NCBI RefSeq assembly: GCF_011250515.1 | Contig: NZ_JAANOP010000006.1 | Location: 62,001-126,000, forward strand | Source of the DNA: Aquirufa ecclesiirivi | GTDB lineage: Bacteria > Bacteroidota > Bacteroidia > Cytophagales > Spirosomataceae | Length of the DNA stretch: 64,000 nucleotides | Direction: 5' to 3' | Shown: piece by piece, positions 33,531 through 43,854 of the stretch | Numbering within the stretch: the first letter of the stretch is position 1 | Layout: the number at the start of each line of letters is the position of its first letter | The notes under the pieces: model-generated | Database searches by the model: none | The model's input: only the letters and a program-made list of their open reading frames with translations | Told to the model about the DNA's origin: nothing | Made by a program: the position numbers and the translations under genes

Positions 33531-36098
33531 TTAATATGTAAAGCGAAGCGTGACTCCATACGTAGCAGGGTCACCTAATACGGCGGCATAATGACCGGCA
33601 CTACCAGCAGCAGGTAATAATTGCTCAAAGTAATCACGATCTAAGATGTTTCTCCCCCAAAGTAATACAGAGAAGCCATTGGAAGCTCGGAAACCGATTC
33701 TTCCATTAAGCAGGTTATATCCTGTGATAGTTAGGTATTGAGAAGGAGAAGCGCTCGAAGAGAAAGTAGAACGCGCGTAGGTATCAAGACCGATGAAATA
33801 ATTGCCTTTTAAATCTAAGAATTTACCTGAGTGAATGTATTCACCACTCAATGAACCAGCCCATTTAGAAATACCCGGTAATTCAGCACCTGATATATCT
33901 TTGAATGCAGAGGTTCCACCAGTTTCTTCCAAAGGCACCGGTGCATTTTTGAAGGATACGTAAATGCCATCAGTATAGGAAATAGCACCTGTCAATGAGA
34001 AATGACTAGTTAATCGAATACTTCCATCTACTTCAAGCCCTCTTACACGTACTCTTTCAGCATTGGCTAAATATCCTCTATTTACACCAACTTCAGCCGT
34101 TTGAACTTGCGTTTGGTAGTCTTTGATGTCTGTATTATATAAGGTTACATTTAAAGTGGATAGAGGACTTGGTTTGGTTTTTAGTCCTAATTCATAATGA
34201 GTGACATACTCTGGATTCACTCTAGCTAAGTCTAAAAGTACGACACCATTGGCTGTTGGTAATCCCCCTAAATTGACACCCACTGGCTTGTAACTATTCG
34301 AATATGTTCCAAACAAGTTGAATGATTTGTTGGGTTTATAGGCTAATGTAATTTGACCTGAAATGTTGTTTTCATTCACACTGAAATGGAAGGCTTGATT
34401 GGTATACAAACCATTTTTTAAAGCAATTAGCGCAGGATCGGTAGTTTGTAAACCACCATAGGTTTCACGTTTATAATCCACATCTTTTTTGTCGTAGTTG
34501 AAACGAATACCCGGTAAAACGTGTAATTTATCTGAAACCTTCCAATCCACTTGACTAAAGATGGCTGCCCCCAAGGTATGCAGTCTAGAAGTAGTTTTTG
34601 TGCCAAAACCATCAAATAAACCTGGCGTTTTCCATAAAGTTGAGGTAGAGTTCTGGGCAAATCGCCATTGAGCAGAACCTGATTCTTCAGTTTGTACAGG
34701 ATTGGAAGTTAAGATTTGGTCAATTAAGAACACACCCAATACACCACTTAATCTTTCCGAGAACTGTCCAGCATAACGAACTTCTTGCGTCCATTGGTCA
34801 TGTCTTGAATTCCCTTGCGACTTCGTTAAAACGGGTAAACCGATGAAGTCGCGGTCATTGGAAGGATCCCAAATCCAATAACGCCAAGCTGATGTAGAGG
34901 TTAATGTTCCTTTGCCAATTTTGGCATCCACATTCATGGAAGCACCACCAAAATCATTATTGACTCTCCAGGGCGAATCCGCATCGGTCATTCGATCAAA
35001 AGGATTTGTTGTGGGTAGTTTATATCCTAAATCGGCAATGATGGCATTGAATTGACGATAAGCAGCACGTTTTGTTGGAACTACTCCTGCTACTACGGTA
35101 GCATTTCCATCTGGTCTTTGACGGGCATTATCTCCTGCAAAAGTGATGTTCACATTTTCAGAAGGTGTATAAAGTACTTGTGCTCTGAATCCTAAATTAT
35201 TTAGCGTATTAGTCGGTTTTAAGGTTGTAGTGTTGAAAATGGTACCATTTCTTTGTGTTCCAGAAAAAGATACTCTGGCAGCTAATTTTTTACTAATTGG
35301 GCCCGTTACGGAAGTCTTTACTTGGATGTAGTTTAAGTTACCATAGCTAGCTTCAAAGGTAGCACCTGGGCTAAAACTTGGCGTTCTAGTCGTGATATTG
35401 AAGGCTCCAGCCGTTGTATTTTTTCCGAAAAGTGTCCCTTGTGGGCCACGTAACACTTCGATGCGGTCTACATCCACAAAGTCGATGGCCGTAGCTGCTG
35501 GACGTGCGTAATATACCCCATCCACATAAAAACCTACTCCTGGGTCGATACCATCATTGGTTAAGCCAAAGGATGACCCTAATCCACGGATATTTAAGGT
35601 GGTATTTCGACCGTTGGAAGAATATAATTGAACGGAGGGAATTAATTCCTTTAAACGATTGGGGTTAAAAGCCCCAGCATCTTCTGCCACAGCACCACGT
35701 ATTACGGAAATGGGAATTGGAATATCCTGAATGGATTCTTGACGTCTTCTGGAAGTGACCACCACATCAGTCAATTCGTTATTGCTTTCTTCGATGGCAA
35801 TTTCTACTTTATTGCTGTGAATGACGACCTCTTTCTTTTGGTATCCCACATAGGTTACCACTAAGGTAAAGGGTAATTTTTGCGCTGTAATGATGGAAAA
35901 TTCGCCATTAACATCCGTGGATGAACCATTGGTTATACCTTTAATGTATACGGAGGCTCCAATGATGAATTCATTCGTTTTGGCATCAACAACTTTACCA
36001 GATATTTTGGCGTTGATGATCGGTTTGTCTTGTGCGGAGGCTAGGAGCGGAATAAGCAAGGCGAAAAGAATACTAATGGATGTCGAAATTTTTTTCAT
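33531..36098 (-). CDS. TonB-dependent receptor
   Basis: 855 residues. Signal peptide (LLIPLLASAQDKP), a carboxypeptidase-regulatory-like domain, TonB-box region, plug with RIEVLRGPQGTLFGKNTTAG and a barrel ending LGDPATYGVTLRFTY. The plug is close to that of iron/vitamin-type receptors of the QDIPIPISVI group and no SusD gene follows, so it is not a SusC partner in view. A TAnnTTTG-type promoter box (TACATTTG, minus strand, 36214-36221) lies 116 bases upstream. The neighbouring ceramidase-like and propeller genes read in the same direction. Substrate unknown. Confidence 0.92.
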   Translation of the reverse strand: MKKISTSISILFALLIPLLASAQDKPIINAKISGKVVDAKTNEFIIGASVYIKGITNGSSTDVNGEFSIITAQKLPFTLVVTYVGYQKKEVVIHSNKVEIAIEESNNELTDVVVTSRRRQESIQDIPIPISVIRGAVAEDAGAFNPNRLKELIPSVQLYSSNGRNTTLNIRGLGSSFGLTNDGIDPGVGFYVDGVYYARPAATAIDFVDVDRIEVLRGPQGTLFGKNTTAGAFNITTRTPSFSPGATFEASYGNLNYIQVKTSVTGPISKKLAARVSFSGTQRNGTIFNTTTLKPTNTLNNLGFRAQVLYTPSENVNITFAGDNARQRPDGNATVVAGVVPTKRAAYRQFNAIIADLGYKLPTTNPFDRMTDADSPWRVNNDFGGASMNVDAKIGKGTLTSTSAWRYWIWDPSNDRDFIGLPVLTKSQGNSRHDQWTQEVRYAGQFSERLSGVLGVFLIDQILTSNPVQTEESGSAQWRFAQNSTSTLWKTPGLFDGFGTKTTSRLHTLGAAIFSQVDWKVSDKLHVLPGIRFNYDKKDVDYKRETYGGLQTTDPALIALKNGLYTNQAFHFSVNENNISGQITLAYKPNKSFNLFGTYSNSYKPVGVNLGGLPTANGVVLLDLARVNPEYVTHYELGLKTKPSPLSTLNVTLYNTDIKDYQTQVQTAEVGVNRGYLANAERVRVRGLEVDGSIRLTSHFSLTGAISYTDGIYVSFKNAPVPLEETGGTSAFKDISGAELPGISKWAGSLSGEYIHSGKFLDLKGNYFIGLDTYARSTFSSSASPSQYLTITGYNLLNGRIGFRASNGFSVLLWGRNILDRDYFEQLLPAAGSAGHYAAVLGDPATYGVTLRFTY

Positions 36099-36375
36099 GG
36101 GTTCTTAGGAGGTTTTTTTATTAAGTAATTTAATCCATATACTTTATAGACTAATTGTATTTTAAAAAACTCAGCGTTTAGGTCTGAGTCATGATCTTTG
36201 ATGAACTTGAGTGCAAATGTAATAGATTACTCTATTTAATATACCTTTTTTATATAGTAAATGAAAAGAATCTTTAAACTTTTAAAATAAACCATCGAAA
36301 AGTTTAATTGGAGATTCTTGGTAGCCTTTTATCTATCGAAAAGGAAGGAAAAATAGCACAGGGTATGGCTTAAAG

Positions 36376-37728
36376 TTAGCGTCGAATGCCGACATTTTTC
36401 ATGAGTTTATAAACTCCTTGCATAATTTTTTCTTCCACCGTATCTGCAAAGGGCCCTGGCCATCCATAATAGATCATACTGGATTCCGCTTCATAACCAC
36501 CTTCTTGTAGTACATTCTTGGATGGGATATAACACATGACTTCTTGGCTATATCCTGCTACAAAAATATCTTGTTGGGCAAATTCTCGTTTGATTCTTAG
36601 CGAATAATCCACCACTACTTCTCCCGCTAATGCCACCAAGGTGAATTCCTTCCCAATGCGTAAAGCTTGAATGGGATATTGATATTGGCTAATATTCCAA
36701 CCTTTATTAATGGCTTCTAACATCAATTTGGCCCTTCTTTGTTTGAAAATATCCTCCCCGACCAATTCTTTTTGGTAGGAATTGATATCTGTTTTTTGAA
36801 AATCGAGTGTGACTATTTGCGCATCATAACGTAAAGAATTCCCTAGGGATTTTAATGGATTTTGAAGGACCTGATGCACGGTCTCAGCCAGTTTTTTACC
36901 ATGTTTTTCGGCTAAGGCTACACTTCCTCTCGGTTCAGGATTTTGATCTCCAGCACATCCCAGAATGAACATGGCAATTGCTTGGGGGTATTTTTTTTCA
37001 ATTTCAATTTGAGCAAAACCTGCATAATCGCCATTGACTAAATAATTATCTCCTTGCACGGTCGTATTGTGGCAAGCATAACCCACTAAAATACCTTTCA
37101 CTTGCCCTTGCCTATTTTTCACTTGTATGATAGGCACATCATGATCAATGGGTCCTGCTAATACTTTCCCAATTTTAGAGGCGGCCAATTGTCGACGATT
37201 GATCGCAAAATCTACTTGTCCATGCCCAAGAGATAAAGTCATTTTCTCTTTGTTGTGGATGGATTCACCAGCTAATTCAACCAACTTATTGATTAAACCT
37301 AGTGTATAAGTAGAAACAGCCCTTTGATCTTCCAAATGATAATCAGCTATTCCGCTTAATGCAGGCCAAATCATAGGTCCAGAGTGGGTATGGGATGAAT
37401 TAATGATGATTTGTTTTTCACTTAAGCCATAGGTTGATGCCAATTGCTGGACTATTCCTTGATGAACCTCTCTGCTTAATCCCAATAAATCAGTACTTAT
37501 GATGATGGCTTTTTCCTGGGGAGAACTTTCTAAATAGATAGCTTTAGCCCAAAGGTCATGAACTACTCCTGTGGCTGGAGTTGTTCTACTAGCATATCCT
37601 GTTAACCAAATAGGAGGACTAGGCGTAATGCTTTTTTTTGCCAATCCAATGAACATATCTTGACCGTTTACATCCATTCTAAGTGTAAAAAGTAAAAACA
37701 GAAATAGTAAATTCAAGGTAGTTCTCAT
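36376..37728 (-). CDS. Neutral ceramidase-like exported hydrolase
   Basis: 450 residues with a signal peptide (LLFLFLLFTLRMDVNGQ). The N-terminal part GLAKKSITPSPPIWLTGYAS, then SSHTHSGP with the two His of the zinc site and FILGCAGDQNPEPRG, are the hallmarks of neutral/alkaline non-lysosomal ceramidases. Length is shorter than full ceramidases (about 700), which is typical for the N-terminal-domain-only bacterial relatives of unknown substrate. It overlaps the propeller gene upstream by four bases. Confidence 0.85.
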   Translation of the reverse strand: MRTTLNLLFLFLLFTLRMDVNGQDMFIGLAKKSITPSPPIWLTGYASRTTPATGVVHDLWAKAIYLESSPQEKAIIISTDLLGLSREVHQGIVQQLASTYGLSEKQIIINSSHTHSGPMIWPALSGIADYHLEDQRAVSTYTLGLINKLVELAGESIHNKEKMTLSLGHGQVDFAINRRQLAASKIGKVLAGPIDHDVPIIQVKNRQGQVKGILVGYACHNTTVQGDNYLVNGDYAGFAQIEIEKKYPQAIAMFILGCAGDQNPEPRGSVALAEKHGKKLAETVHQVLQNPLKSLGNSLRYDAQIVTLDFQKTDINSYQKELVGEDIFKQRRAKLMLEAINKGWNISQYQYPIQALRIGKEFTLVALAGEVVVDYSLRIKREFAQQDIFVAGYSQEVMCYIPSKNVLQEGGYEAESSMIYYGWPGPFADTVEEKIMQGVYKLMKNVGIRR

Positions 37729-39020
37729 GTTCGATTCAAGGATAGGGGAGCATTAATCTGAATCAGGTCACAACGTACCTGATGATTTCTTGGGATTCTA
37801 GCCAAGGCATATACTTTTCCCTCCAAATCAATGGCAATGGAGTTAACATATTGGGGCCAATTTCCATCTTCATAAAAGATGGGCCCATGGTCCTGGTAGT
37901 GATGACTTGGAATATGATAAGTAATTAAATGTAAGTATTCAAGACCTTTGGCTGCTCCTTTTGCAATCTGCTTTTCTCCTTCCAGTCGTTTCCCATCTTG
38001 ATAAATGGGACCACCTGTTAAATAATACAATGTTTCTTGGTCTGGCCCTAGTTGAAAACCCAAATAGCCATAACTAAATTGATCAAACATGCCCGACTTT
38101 TTTGATGGTATTGAAGTAAGTCTTTCCAGAACTTCCATCTGCTCCGTAGAGGGGTCAAATCGAAATAAATAACCTGAATTTCCATGTACGCCATAGGCAA
38201 CTTGTTCTGGTTCATACCAAATGATTTGTCGCCAATTATAGCCCATACTCCCTGGATAGGTAGGTGTATATTGGCCAAAATAATCCAAACGTAAATGAGC
38301 TTTTTCTAGTCGAGATACACTTATAGAATACGGGTTAATTTGATAAATGTCTCCTTCTGCAGTAGAAAAATATGCGATTCCTGTGTTGGGGTTGACAAAT
38401 AGTGAGCGACAAAGGGATCTAAAATCTTCTCCTGGGGTTCCGGCTTCTCCACTTCCTGAAACAGCTGGAAATAGCTGAAGTTGACCACTTTTTACATCTA
38501 GGTAAAATAGCTTGCCTGTTGGCCAAGTAATTCCAAATATATGCCCTCTTTGCGTATCCATCAACATAGAAACACATCCTTCTCCCTCTGGAAGTATCGC
38601 TAAATCTTCAAATTTTCCGTTATTGATATCATAGCTAAGGATATGACCACCAGGGTATAAGGCATACCCATCAGGTGCCTGAACCGGCAAACGGTCCATG
38701 CCATCAATCAATTGATAATATCCAACATGCGTGGCAAAATAGAGTTTCTGTTGGTATTCATAGAAACTCACATGGCTTTTTCCTTGTGGAATATGTGTTT
38801 GATGGCCTTCTCCACAAATGTCATTTAAGTCGGCCAAATGAGTAATTCGATTTGTTTTTGGGTCAAATTCAAACATTTGTCCAGCTGCTTCCAATTGATC
38901 TGATGACAATACGTAATAAATACGACCATTGGATGCCAATGAAATAGCATTATAACTATCATGAGCCAAGGAGAAACCAGAATCAAATGGGGTGGCCAGC
39001 AATGAATGGGGTAGAGGCAT
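37725..39020 (-). CDS. Beta-propeller protein of unknown function
   Basis: 431 residues with repeated blades such as GRIYYVLSS, GHILSYDIN, GIAYFSTAEGDIYQINPYS and GNSGYLFRFDPST, pointing to a seven- or eight-bladed propeller. No signal peptide is seen at this start, although the neighbours are exported, and there is no room for a longer start because the DegT gene stops 12 bases upstream. It is coupled to the ceramidase-like gene. It could be a cytoplasmic sugar or lactone-type enzyme; I recognise no specific family. Confidence 0.6.
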   Translation of the reverse strand: MPLPHSLLATPFDSGFSLAHDSYNAISLASNGRIYYVLSSDQLEAAGQMFEFDPKTNRITHLADLNDICGEGHQTHIPQGKSHVSFYEYQQKLYFATHVGYYQLIDGMDRLPVQAPDGYALYPGGHILSYDINNGKFEDLAILPEGEGCVSMLMDTQRGHIFGITWPTGKLFYLDVKSGQLQLFPAVSGSGEAGTPGEDFRSLCRSLFVNPNTGIAYFSTAEGDIYQINPYSISVSRLEKAHLRLDYFGQYTPTYPGSMGYNWRQIIWYEPEQVAYGVHGNSGYLFRFDPSTEQMEVLERLTSIPSKKSGMFDQFSYGYLGFQLGPDQETLYYLTGGPIYQDGKRLEGEKQIAKGAAKGLEYLHLITYHIPSHHYQDHGPIFYEDGNWPQYVNSIAIDLEGKVYALARIPRNHQVRCDLIQINAPLSLNRT

Positions 39021-39031
39021 GAAGATTTGTA

Positions 39032-40405
39032 TTAAGGCTGCAATTTCTTTTTAATGACTTCGGCTTCTCGTTGTATTTTTTGAATACTATGAAAAATCAG
39101 CTCCATATCTTCCTTGGAACCTAATAACAGATTTTGGGTAAACCAAACGGCTTCTTGGCATAATTGATCATTCAAAGGGCATTGATTTTGCTCCATGTAG
39201 GTGGAATATTTCAATTCGCTACTGGAATAGAGTTTTTTGAAGTGTTTAGATTCAAAAGTCTCTTGAATAAAAGCTTGTGTATTTAAGGCCGTATATCCAC
39301 CGGAGCAAGGAACACCCTCTGCTTGTAAGGCTTGCAAGAAATGAGCCCGTCTTAATCCTTTAAATTCAGCGGGATTATATCGGAAAGGGTATAAATGGAA
39401 TGCAGCTCGGGTAACGGAAGGATAGAGTTGATAAGGTTGAATGCCCTTCACCGTTTTTAACATGGAGGATAAATAAGCCGCTCGTTCATTTCGTGTTTGA
39501 GTTTGTGACTCCAATCGAGTTAATTGTGCCAAACCTATAGCGGCTTGATATTCAGTGAATCGAACCTTAGTTCCTTGCATAAAACTCCCTGAATTAATGG
39601 AGCCTGTGGCTATTCCAAAAGGTAAACCTAAATTATGAAATGAGTAACAGCGATCCATAAAATCATGGTCATTGCTGACAATAGCTCCACCTTCACCAAT
39701 GGCAATGTTTTTTGAATTTTGAAAACTAAAACATCCTGCTAATCCAAAACTACCTACTTTTTGATGATTGATTTCGGCTAAAGGAGCTTGGCAGGTATCC
39801 TCTATAACGATGAGTTGATGTTTGTTTGCGATGGACATGATAGGAATCATGTCGCAGGGCAATCCTAAAATGTGAACAGGTAATATGGCTTTGGTACGCT
39901 TACTAATCTTGGCCTCGATCTTGTGGGTATCCATTTGAAAGGTTTCTGGGTTTACATCCACAAAAACAGGTATACATCCATTGGCCAAAATGGCTTGAAT
40001 ACTGGCGACAAAAGTATAAGGAGTAACTAAAATTTCATCCCCTGGTCCTAGCTTGGCTTGGTTGATTGCTACAATCAACGCCTGAGTACCATTGACCGAA
40101 GTTAAACATCGTTTGGTCCCAATGGTATCAGCCCAAGCTTTCTCAAATTGATTCACCACCTGAGCTCTTGACCAAACGCCACTGCGCATAACCTCTAATA
40201 AAAGCTTTTCATCCTTTTCCGCATCCCAGATGGGCCATTTTACCCAATTATTGGCTTGAATAGTGGATTTGCCTCCTAAAATGGCTGGAATTTGTTGGTT
40301 CGAGGACTTGCTTGGGAATCCTTTTTTTTGCCAGGAAGGAATCACCGCAGCAGCACTCAATATGCCTGATTGCATCAGAAATTGACGTCTTTTAGCAGAT
40401 TTCAT
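39032..40405 (-). CDS. DegT/DnrJ/EryC1 aminotransferase with Tat-like signal
   Basis: About 457 residues from the ATG at 40405, beginning MKSAKRRQFLMQSGILSAAA, a twin-arginine-like signal. The body is a PLP-dependent sugar aminotransferase fold: NGTQALIVAINQAKLGPGDE, TPYTFVASIQAIL, the Asp in VIEDTCQAPLAE and the PLP Lys in FSFQNSKNIAIGEGGAIVS. Such enzymes usually make amino sugars in the cytoplasm, so export would be unusual, though related Tat-tagged versions are known to me from Bacteroidota. It heads the minus-strand propeller and ceramidase-like genes. Confidence 0.85.
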   Translation of the reverse strand: MKSAKRRQFLMQSGILSAAAVIPSWQKKGFPSKSSNQQIPAILGGKSTIQANNWVKWPIWDAEKDEKLLLEVMRSGVWSRAQVVNQFEKAWADTIGTKRCLTSVNGTQALIVAINQAKLGPGDEILVTPYTFVASIQAILANGCIPVFVDVNPETFQMDTHKIEAKISKRTKAILPVHILGLPCDMIPIMSIANKHQLIVIEDTCQAPLAEINHQKVGSFGLAGCFSFQNSKNIAIGEGGAIVSNDHDFMDRCYSFHNLGLPFGIATGSINSGSFMQGTKVRFTEYQAAIGLAQLTRLESQTQTRNERAAYLSSMLKTVKGIQPYQLYPSVTRAAFHLYPFRYNPAEFKGLRRAHFLQALQAEGVPCSGGYTALNTQAFIQETFESKHFKKLYSSSELKYSTYMEQNQCPLNDQLCQEAVWFTQNLLLGSKEDMELIFHSIQKIQREAEVIKKKLQP

Positions 40406-40772
40406 CGTATTAAATAGGTTGTTGTCAGCAAGATAAATGAATATTAATAAATATGATACGATATGCAGAAAAATGGATGAATAATCAGGGCAAGGCAGCT
40501 TGTGATCCATGTGAGAAATCTTAATCAGGTAAATGAACAGAAGAAATTAGAAGAATGATTCATGTGGCCATTTTTCTAGTTGAATTTCAAATCGTAATCA
40601 ATATACCTAAAGCCTAAAAATCCTTTTTTCAATAGGCTGATCACCTATGCCCATTACACAGGTTTGTTTTTCATGGGAATTCATTTAATTTAGGACAAAT
40701 AAAAACCTATTTAAATCTACGATGCTATTCTTTTCGCAATCGAAAATTTAGCCATCTACATCCTTCGAAATT
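40406..40772. other. Divergent intergenic region
   Basis: About 367 bases between the aminotransferase and the MFS transporter genes, reading apart. It must hold both promoters, but no TAnnTTTG box with good spacing was found. Confidence 0.4.
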
Positions 40773-42077
40773 ATGAATAAAGCGGTTTCCGTTTCTGCTT
40801 TGAGTAGGAGAGATACCCAAATCTCCATCCTGATAATAGGATTCATGTTTTTTATCTTTGGTTTTGTTTCCTGGGTAAATGCCATCCTGATTCCTTATTT
40901 TAAAATAGGTTGCGAATTGAGCAATTTTCAGGCCTATTTCGTCACGTTTGCCTTTTACATTTCTTATTTCGTGATGTCCGTTCCTGCTTCATTTTTATTA
41001 AAGAAAGTTGGTTTCAAACGCGGAATGATGTTAGGTTTTTGGTTGATGTCCTTGGGTGCATTCATCTTTTTGCCCGCATCCATGACTCGGACTTATCCCG
41101 TGTTCTTACTAGGTTTATTTACGTTGGGTGCAGGATTGGCCATATTACAAACTGCCGCGAATCCATACATCACCGTATTGGGTCCACAAGAAAGTGCCGC
41201 TCAGCGCATCTCCATCATGGGGATATTCAATAAAGGCGCAGGTGTTTTAGCTCCCTTGGTGTTTGCTGCCGTGGTCTTAAAAGCTACGGACAGTGATTTG
41301 TTTAAAAACTTGGCATCTATGTCTGGGGAAGCCCGAAGTGCAGCCTTGGATGAATTAGTAGGACGAGTAACTATTCCGTATGCGATCGTGGGTTCGGTCT
41401 TGTTTTTATTGGGTTTATTGGTACGTTATTCGCCTTTACCCGAGATTGATACCGACTCGGAGTCGGATGAGCAAGCTCTATCCAATTCAGGAAAAACCAG
41501 TATTTTTCAATTCCCTCATTTGATTTTGGGGGCTATTGCTATCTTTTTGCATGTAGGCACGCAAGTAATTGCCATAGATACCATCATTGGTTATGCTGGC
41601 TCCATGAATATCGCTTTGTTAGAAGCAAAGCTATTCCCTTCCTATACCTTATTAGCTACTATTGCAGGTTATATCTTGGGGATTATTTTCATCCCAAAAT
41701 TCATTTCACAAGTGAACGCCTTTCGAATATGTACACTTTTGGGTACTATTTTCACGTTGGGAATTATTTTTGGTCATGGAGAAGTTCAGTTTCTCGGACA
41801 TCAAGTCGATATGTCCATTTGCTTTGTCATCTTATTAGGACTTTCCAATTCTTTAATTTGGGCGGGTATTTGGCCTTTGGCACTGGATGGTCTTGGTAAA
41901 TTCACCAAATTAGGTGCTTCTATTTTGATTATGGGTTTATGTGGAAATGCCATCATGCCTCTGTTTTATGGTTATTTGGCTGATATCTATGACTTGAGAT
42001 CAGCTTATTGGGTTTTATTCCCTTGTTATTTATACCTCGTTTTTTACGCTGTTTACGGTCATAAAATCAGAAAATAA
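40773..42077 (+). CDS. FucP-type sugar:H+ symporter (MFS)
   Basis: 434 residues with 12 membrane helices and the FucP-family motifs FFIFGFVSWVNAILIPYFK, GFKRGMMLGF and LQTAANPYITVLGP. Members move fucose, glucose/galactose or N-acetylglucosamine (NagP). With nagA, nagB and nagX a few genes away, N-acetylglucosamine is a plausible substrate. A divergent promoter region separates it from the aminotransferase gene. Confidence 0.9.
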   Translation: MNKAVSVSALSRRDTQISILIIGFMFFIFGFVSWVNAILIPYFKIGCELSNFQAYFVTFAFYISYFVMSVPASFLLKKVGFKRGMMLGFWLMSLGAFIFLPASMTRTYPVFLLGLFTLGAGLAILQTAANPYITVLGPQESAAQRISIMGIFNKGAGVLAPLVFAAVVLKATDSDLFKNLASMSGEARSAALDELVGRVTIPYAIVGSVLFLLGLLVRYSPLPEIDTDSESDEQALSNSGKTSIFQFPHLILGAIAIFLHVGTQVIAIDTIIGYAGSMNIALLEAKLFPSYTLLATIAGYILGIIFIPKFISQVNAFRICTLLGTIFTLGIIFGHGEVQFLGHQVDMSICFVILLGLSNSLIWAGIWPLALDGLGKFTKLGASILIMGLCGNAIMPLFYGYLADIYDLRSAYWVLFPCYLYLVFYAVYGHKIRK

Positions 42078-42098
42078 ATTTTCTGAATCACCCATTAT

Positions 42099-43124
42099 AT
42101 GAAAAAATCTAACAACTCTCGAAGACAATTTTTACAACAAAGTTCCATGGCTGGAATTGCGCTAGTAAGTGCTAGTTCCTGGTCGACCTCATTTTCCTCT
42201 TCACAAGTAACACAAGCAGAGCTTGGAAAAAGAATTGGTATCATCGGTCTTGATACCTCCCATGTTACGGCATTTACCAAAGCTTTAAACGCCCCAGATG
42301 CTAGTCAGTATAACGGATATAAAATAGTGGCGGCTTATCCACGGGGGAGTAAAGATATTCTTTCCAGTACAGAGAGGATTCCAGCTTATACGGCTGAAGT
42401 GCAAAAATATGGGGTGGAAATTGTAAGTTCCATTCAAGACTTATTGACCAAAGTGGATGTAGTCATGTTGGAAACCAATGATGGAAGGTTACATTTAGAA
42501 CAAGCTTTAGAAGTGTTGAAAGCTGGAAAGAGGATGTTCATTGATAAGCCCATTGCCGCTTCTTTGAAAGATGCCGAAGCCATATTTGCCGCCTCAGAAA
42601 AATATAAAGTTCCGGTATTTTCCGCTTCTTCTTTGCGCTTTTCTCCTAGTGCTCAAGAAATTAGATCAGGAAAAGTAGGAAAGGTGATCGGAGCAGATGC
42701 TTATAGTCCCATGAAAATAGAAAAAACGCATCCTGATTTATTTTGGTATGGAATACATGGGGTGGAAACGCTATTTACCATGATGGGAACTGGATGTAAA
42801 CAGGTAAATCGCTACATCAATGAAGAGCATGAAGTAGTGGTAGGTGTATGGAATGATGGGCGTATTGGGACATTTAGGGGATTGAAAAATGGGAAACAAG
42901 AATACGGTGGCACGGCTTTCGGTTCTAATTCAGTAGCACATTTAGGCCCTTATGGTGGCTATGACCCATTATTGATTAAAATTATTGAGTTTTTTCAAAC
43001 AGGGATTCCTCCCGTTTCCAAAGAAGAAACCTTGGAAATATTTGCCTTCATGGAGGCAGCTGATGCAAGTAAAAACCAACAAGGTGCTAAGGTCAACTTA
43101 GCGGATATGTATTCAAAAAAATAA
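42099..43124 (+). CDS. Gfo/Idh/MocA family oxidoreductase (Tat-type)
   Basis: 341 residues beginning with a twin-arginine signal (NNSRRQFLQQSSMAGIAL). The Rossmann part has RIGIIGLDTSH and the EKP-type motif as FIDKPIAASLKDA. These enzymes oxidise sugars with NAD(P). It follows the transporter by 21 bases and precedes the DUF1080 gene, a pairing common in Bacteroidota 3-keto-sugar pathways. Confidence 0.88.
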   Translation: MKKSNNSRRQFLQQSSMAGIALVSASSWSTSFSSSQVTQAELGKRIGIIGLDTSHVTAFTKALNAPDASQYNGYKIVAAYPRGSKDILSSTERIPAYTAEVQKYGVEIVSSIQDLLTKVDVVMLETNDGRLHLEQALEVLKAGKRMFIDKPIAASLKDAEAIFAASEKYKVPVFSASSLRFSPSAQEIRSGKVGKVIGADAYSPMKIEKTHPDLFWYGIHGVETLFTMMGTGCKQVNRYINEEHEVVVGVWNDGRIGTFRGLKNGKQEYGGTAFGSNSVAHLGPYGGYDPLLIKIIEFFQTGIPPVSKEETLEIFAFMEAADASKNQQGAKVNLADMYSKK

Positions 43125-43137
43125 ACCTCTTTAAACA

Positions 43138-43854
43138 ATGAAAATTTTATTTAGTTTGTTGATTATTAGTGCCTTATGTTCTTGTTCTCGCGATAATTCA
43201 TTAACAAAAGGTGAAAAATCAGCTGGTTTTAGCCTCATGTTTGATGGTAAAACTACGCATGGATGGAGGGGCGCATTCATGAATGAATTTCCCAAAAAAG
43301 GTTGGGTAATTCGGGATGGTGCTTTATTTGGTGAGCTAAGTGATGGGGGAGAGGCGGCCGACGGTGGGGATATTGTCAGTTTGAAAAAATACAAAAACTT
43401 TGATTTACGTTTTGATTGGAAATTAGGTAAACTAGGTAATTCTGGAGTTAAGTATTTGGTAGAGGAAAAATTACCAAAAGCTTCAGGAGGCTCTCAACCG
43501 GGCTATGAATACCAATTGATCGATGATGCAGATTTTATCTACAATGATAAGCACCTACCTGCTGAAATTAAAACGGGTTCTTTGTACCAAATTGCAGCGG
43601 CTCAGAAAGCAGATGTTGATATTGCAATTTGGCACACTTCTAGAATCGTATTTAAAAATGATCAGATCGAACATTATTTAGATGGTAAATTGATTGTATC
43701 CATCAACCGAAAATCCAAAGCATTTTTAGATGGTTTTCAACAAAGTAAGTTTAAGGCATTTCCTAATTACCCGACCATTCAAGAAGGCCATATCTTATTG
43801 CAAGATCATGGACATAACGTAGCCTTCAAAAATATTAAGATTAAGGAATTATAA
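43138..43854 (+). CDS. DUF1080 (3-keto-disaccharide hydrolase-like) protein
   Basis: 238 residues, lipoprotein signal (LLIISALCSCSRDNS), then the DUF1080/LamG-like fold with FSLMFDGKTTHGWRG, KFDLRFDWKLGKLGNSGVKY and GHILLQDHGHNVAFKNIKIK. Family members include 3-keto-glycoside hydrolases acting after sugar oxidation by Gfo/Idh/MocA enzymes. It is 13 bases after such a gene. Its stop overlaps the end of nagA, which runs toward it. Confidence 0.9.
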   Translation: MKILFSLLIISALCSCSRDNSLTKGEKSAGFSLMFDGKTTHGWRGAFMNEFPKKGWVIRDGALFGELSDGGEAADGGDIVSLKKYKNFDLRFDWKLGKLGNSGVKYLVEEKLPKASGGSQPGYEYQLIDDADFIYNDKHLPAEIKTGSLYQIAAAQKADVDIAIWHTSRIVFKNDQIEHYLDGKLIVSINRKSKAFLDGFQQSKFKAFPNYPTIQEGHILLQDHGHNVAFKNIKIKEL

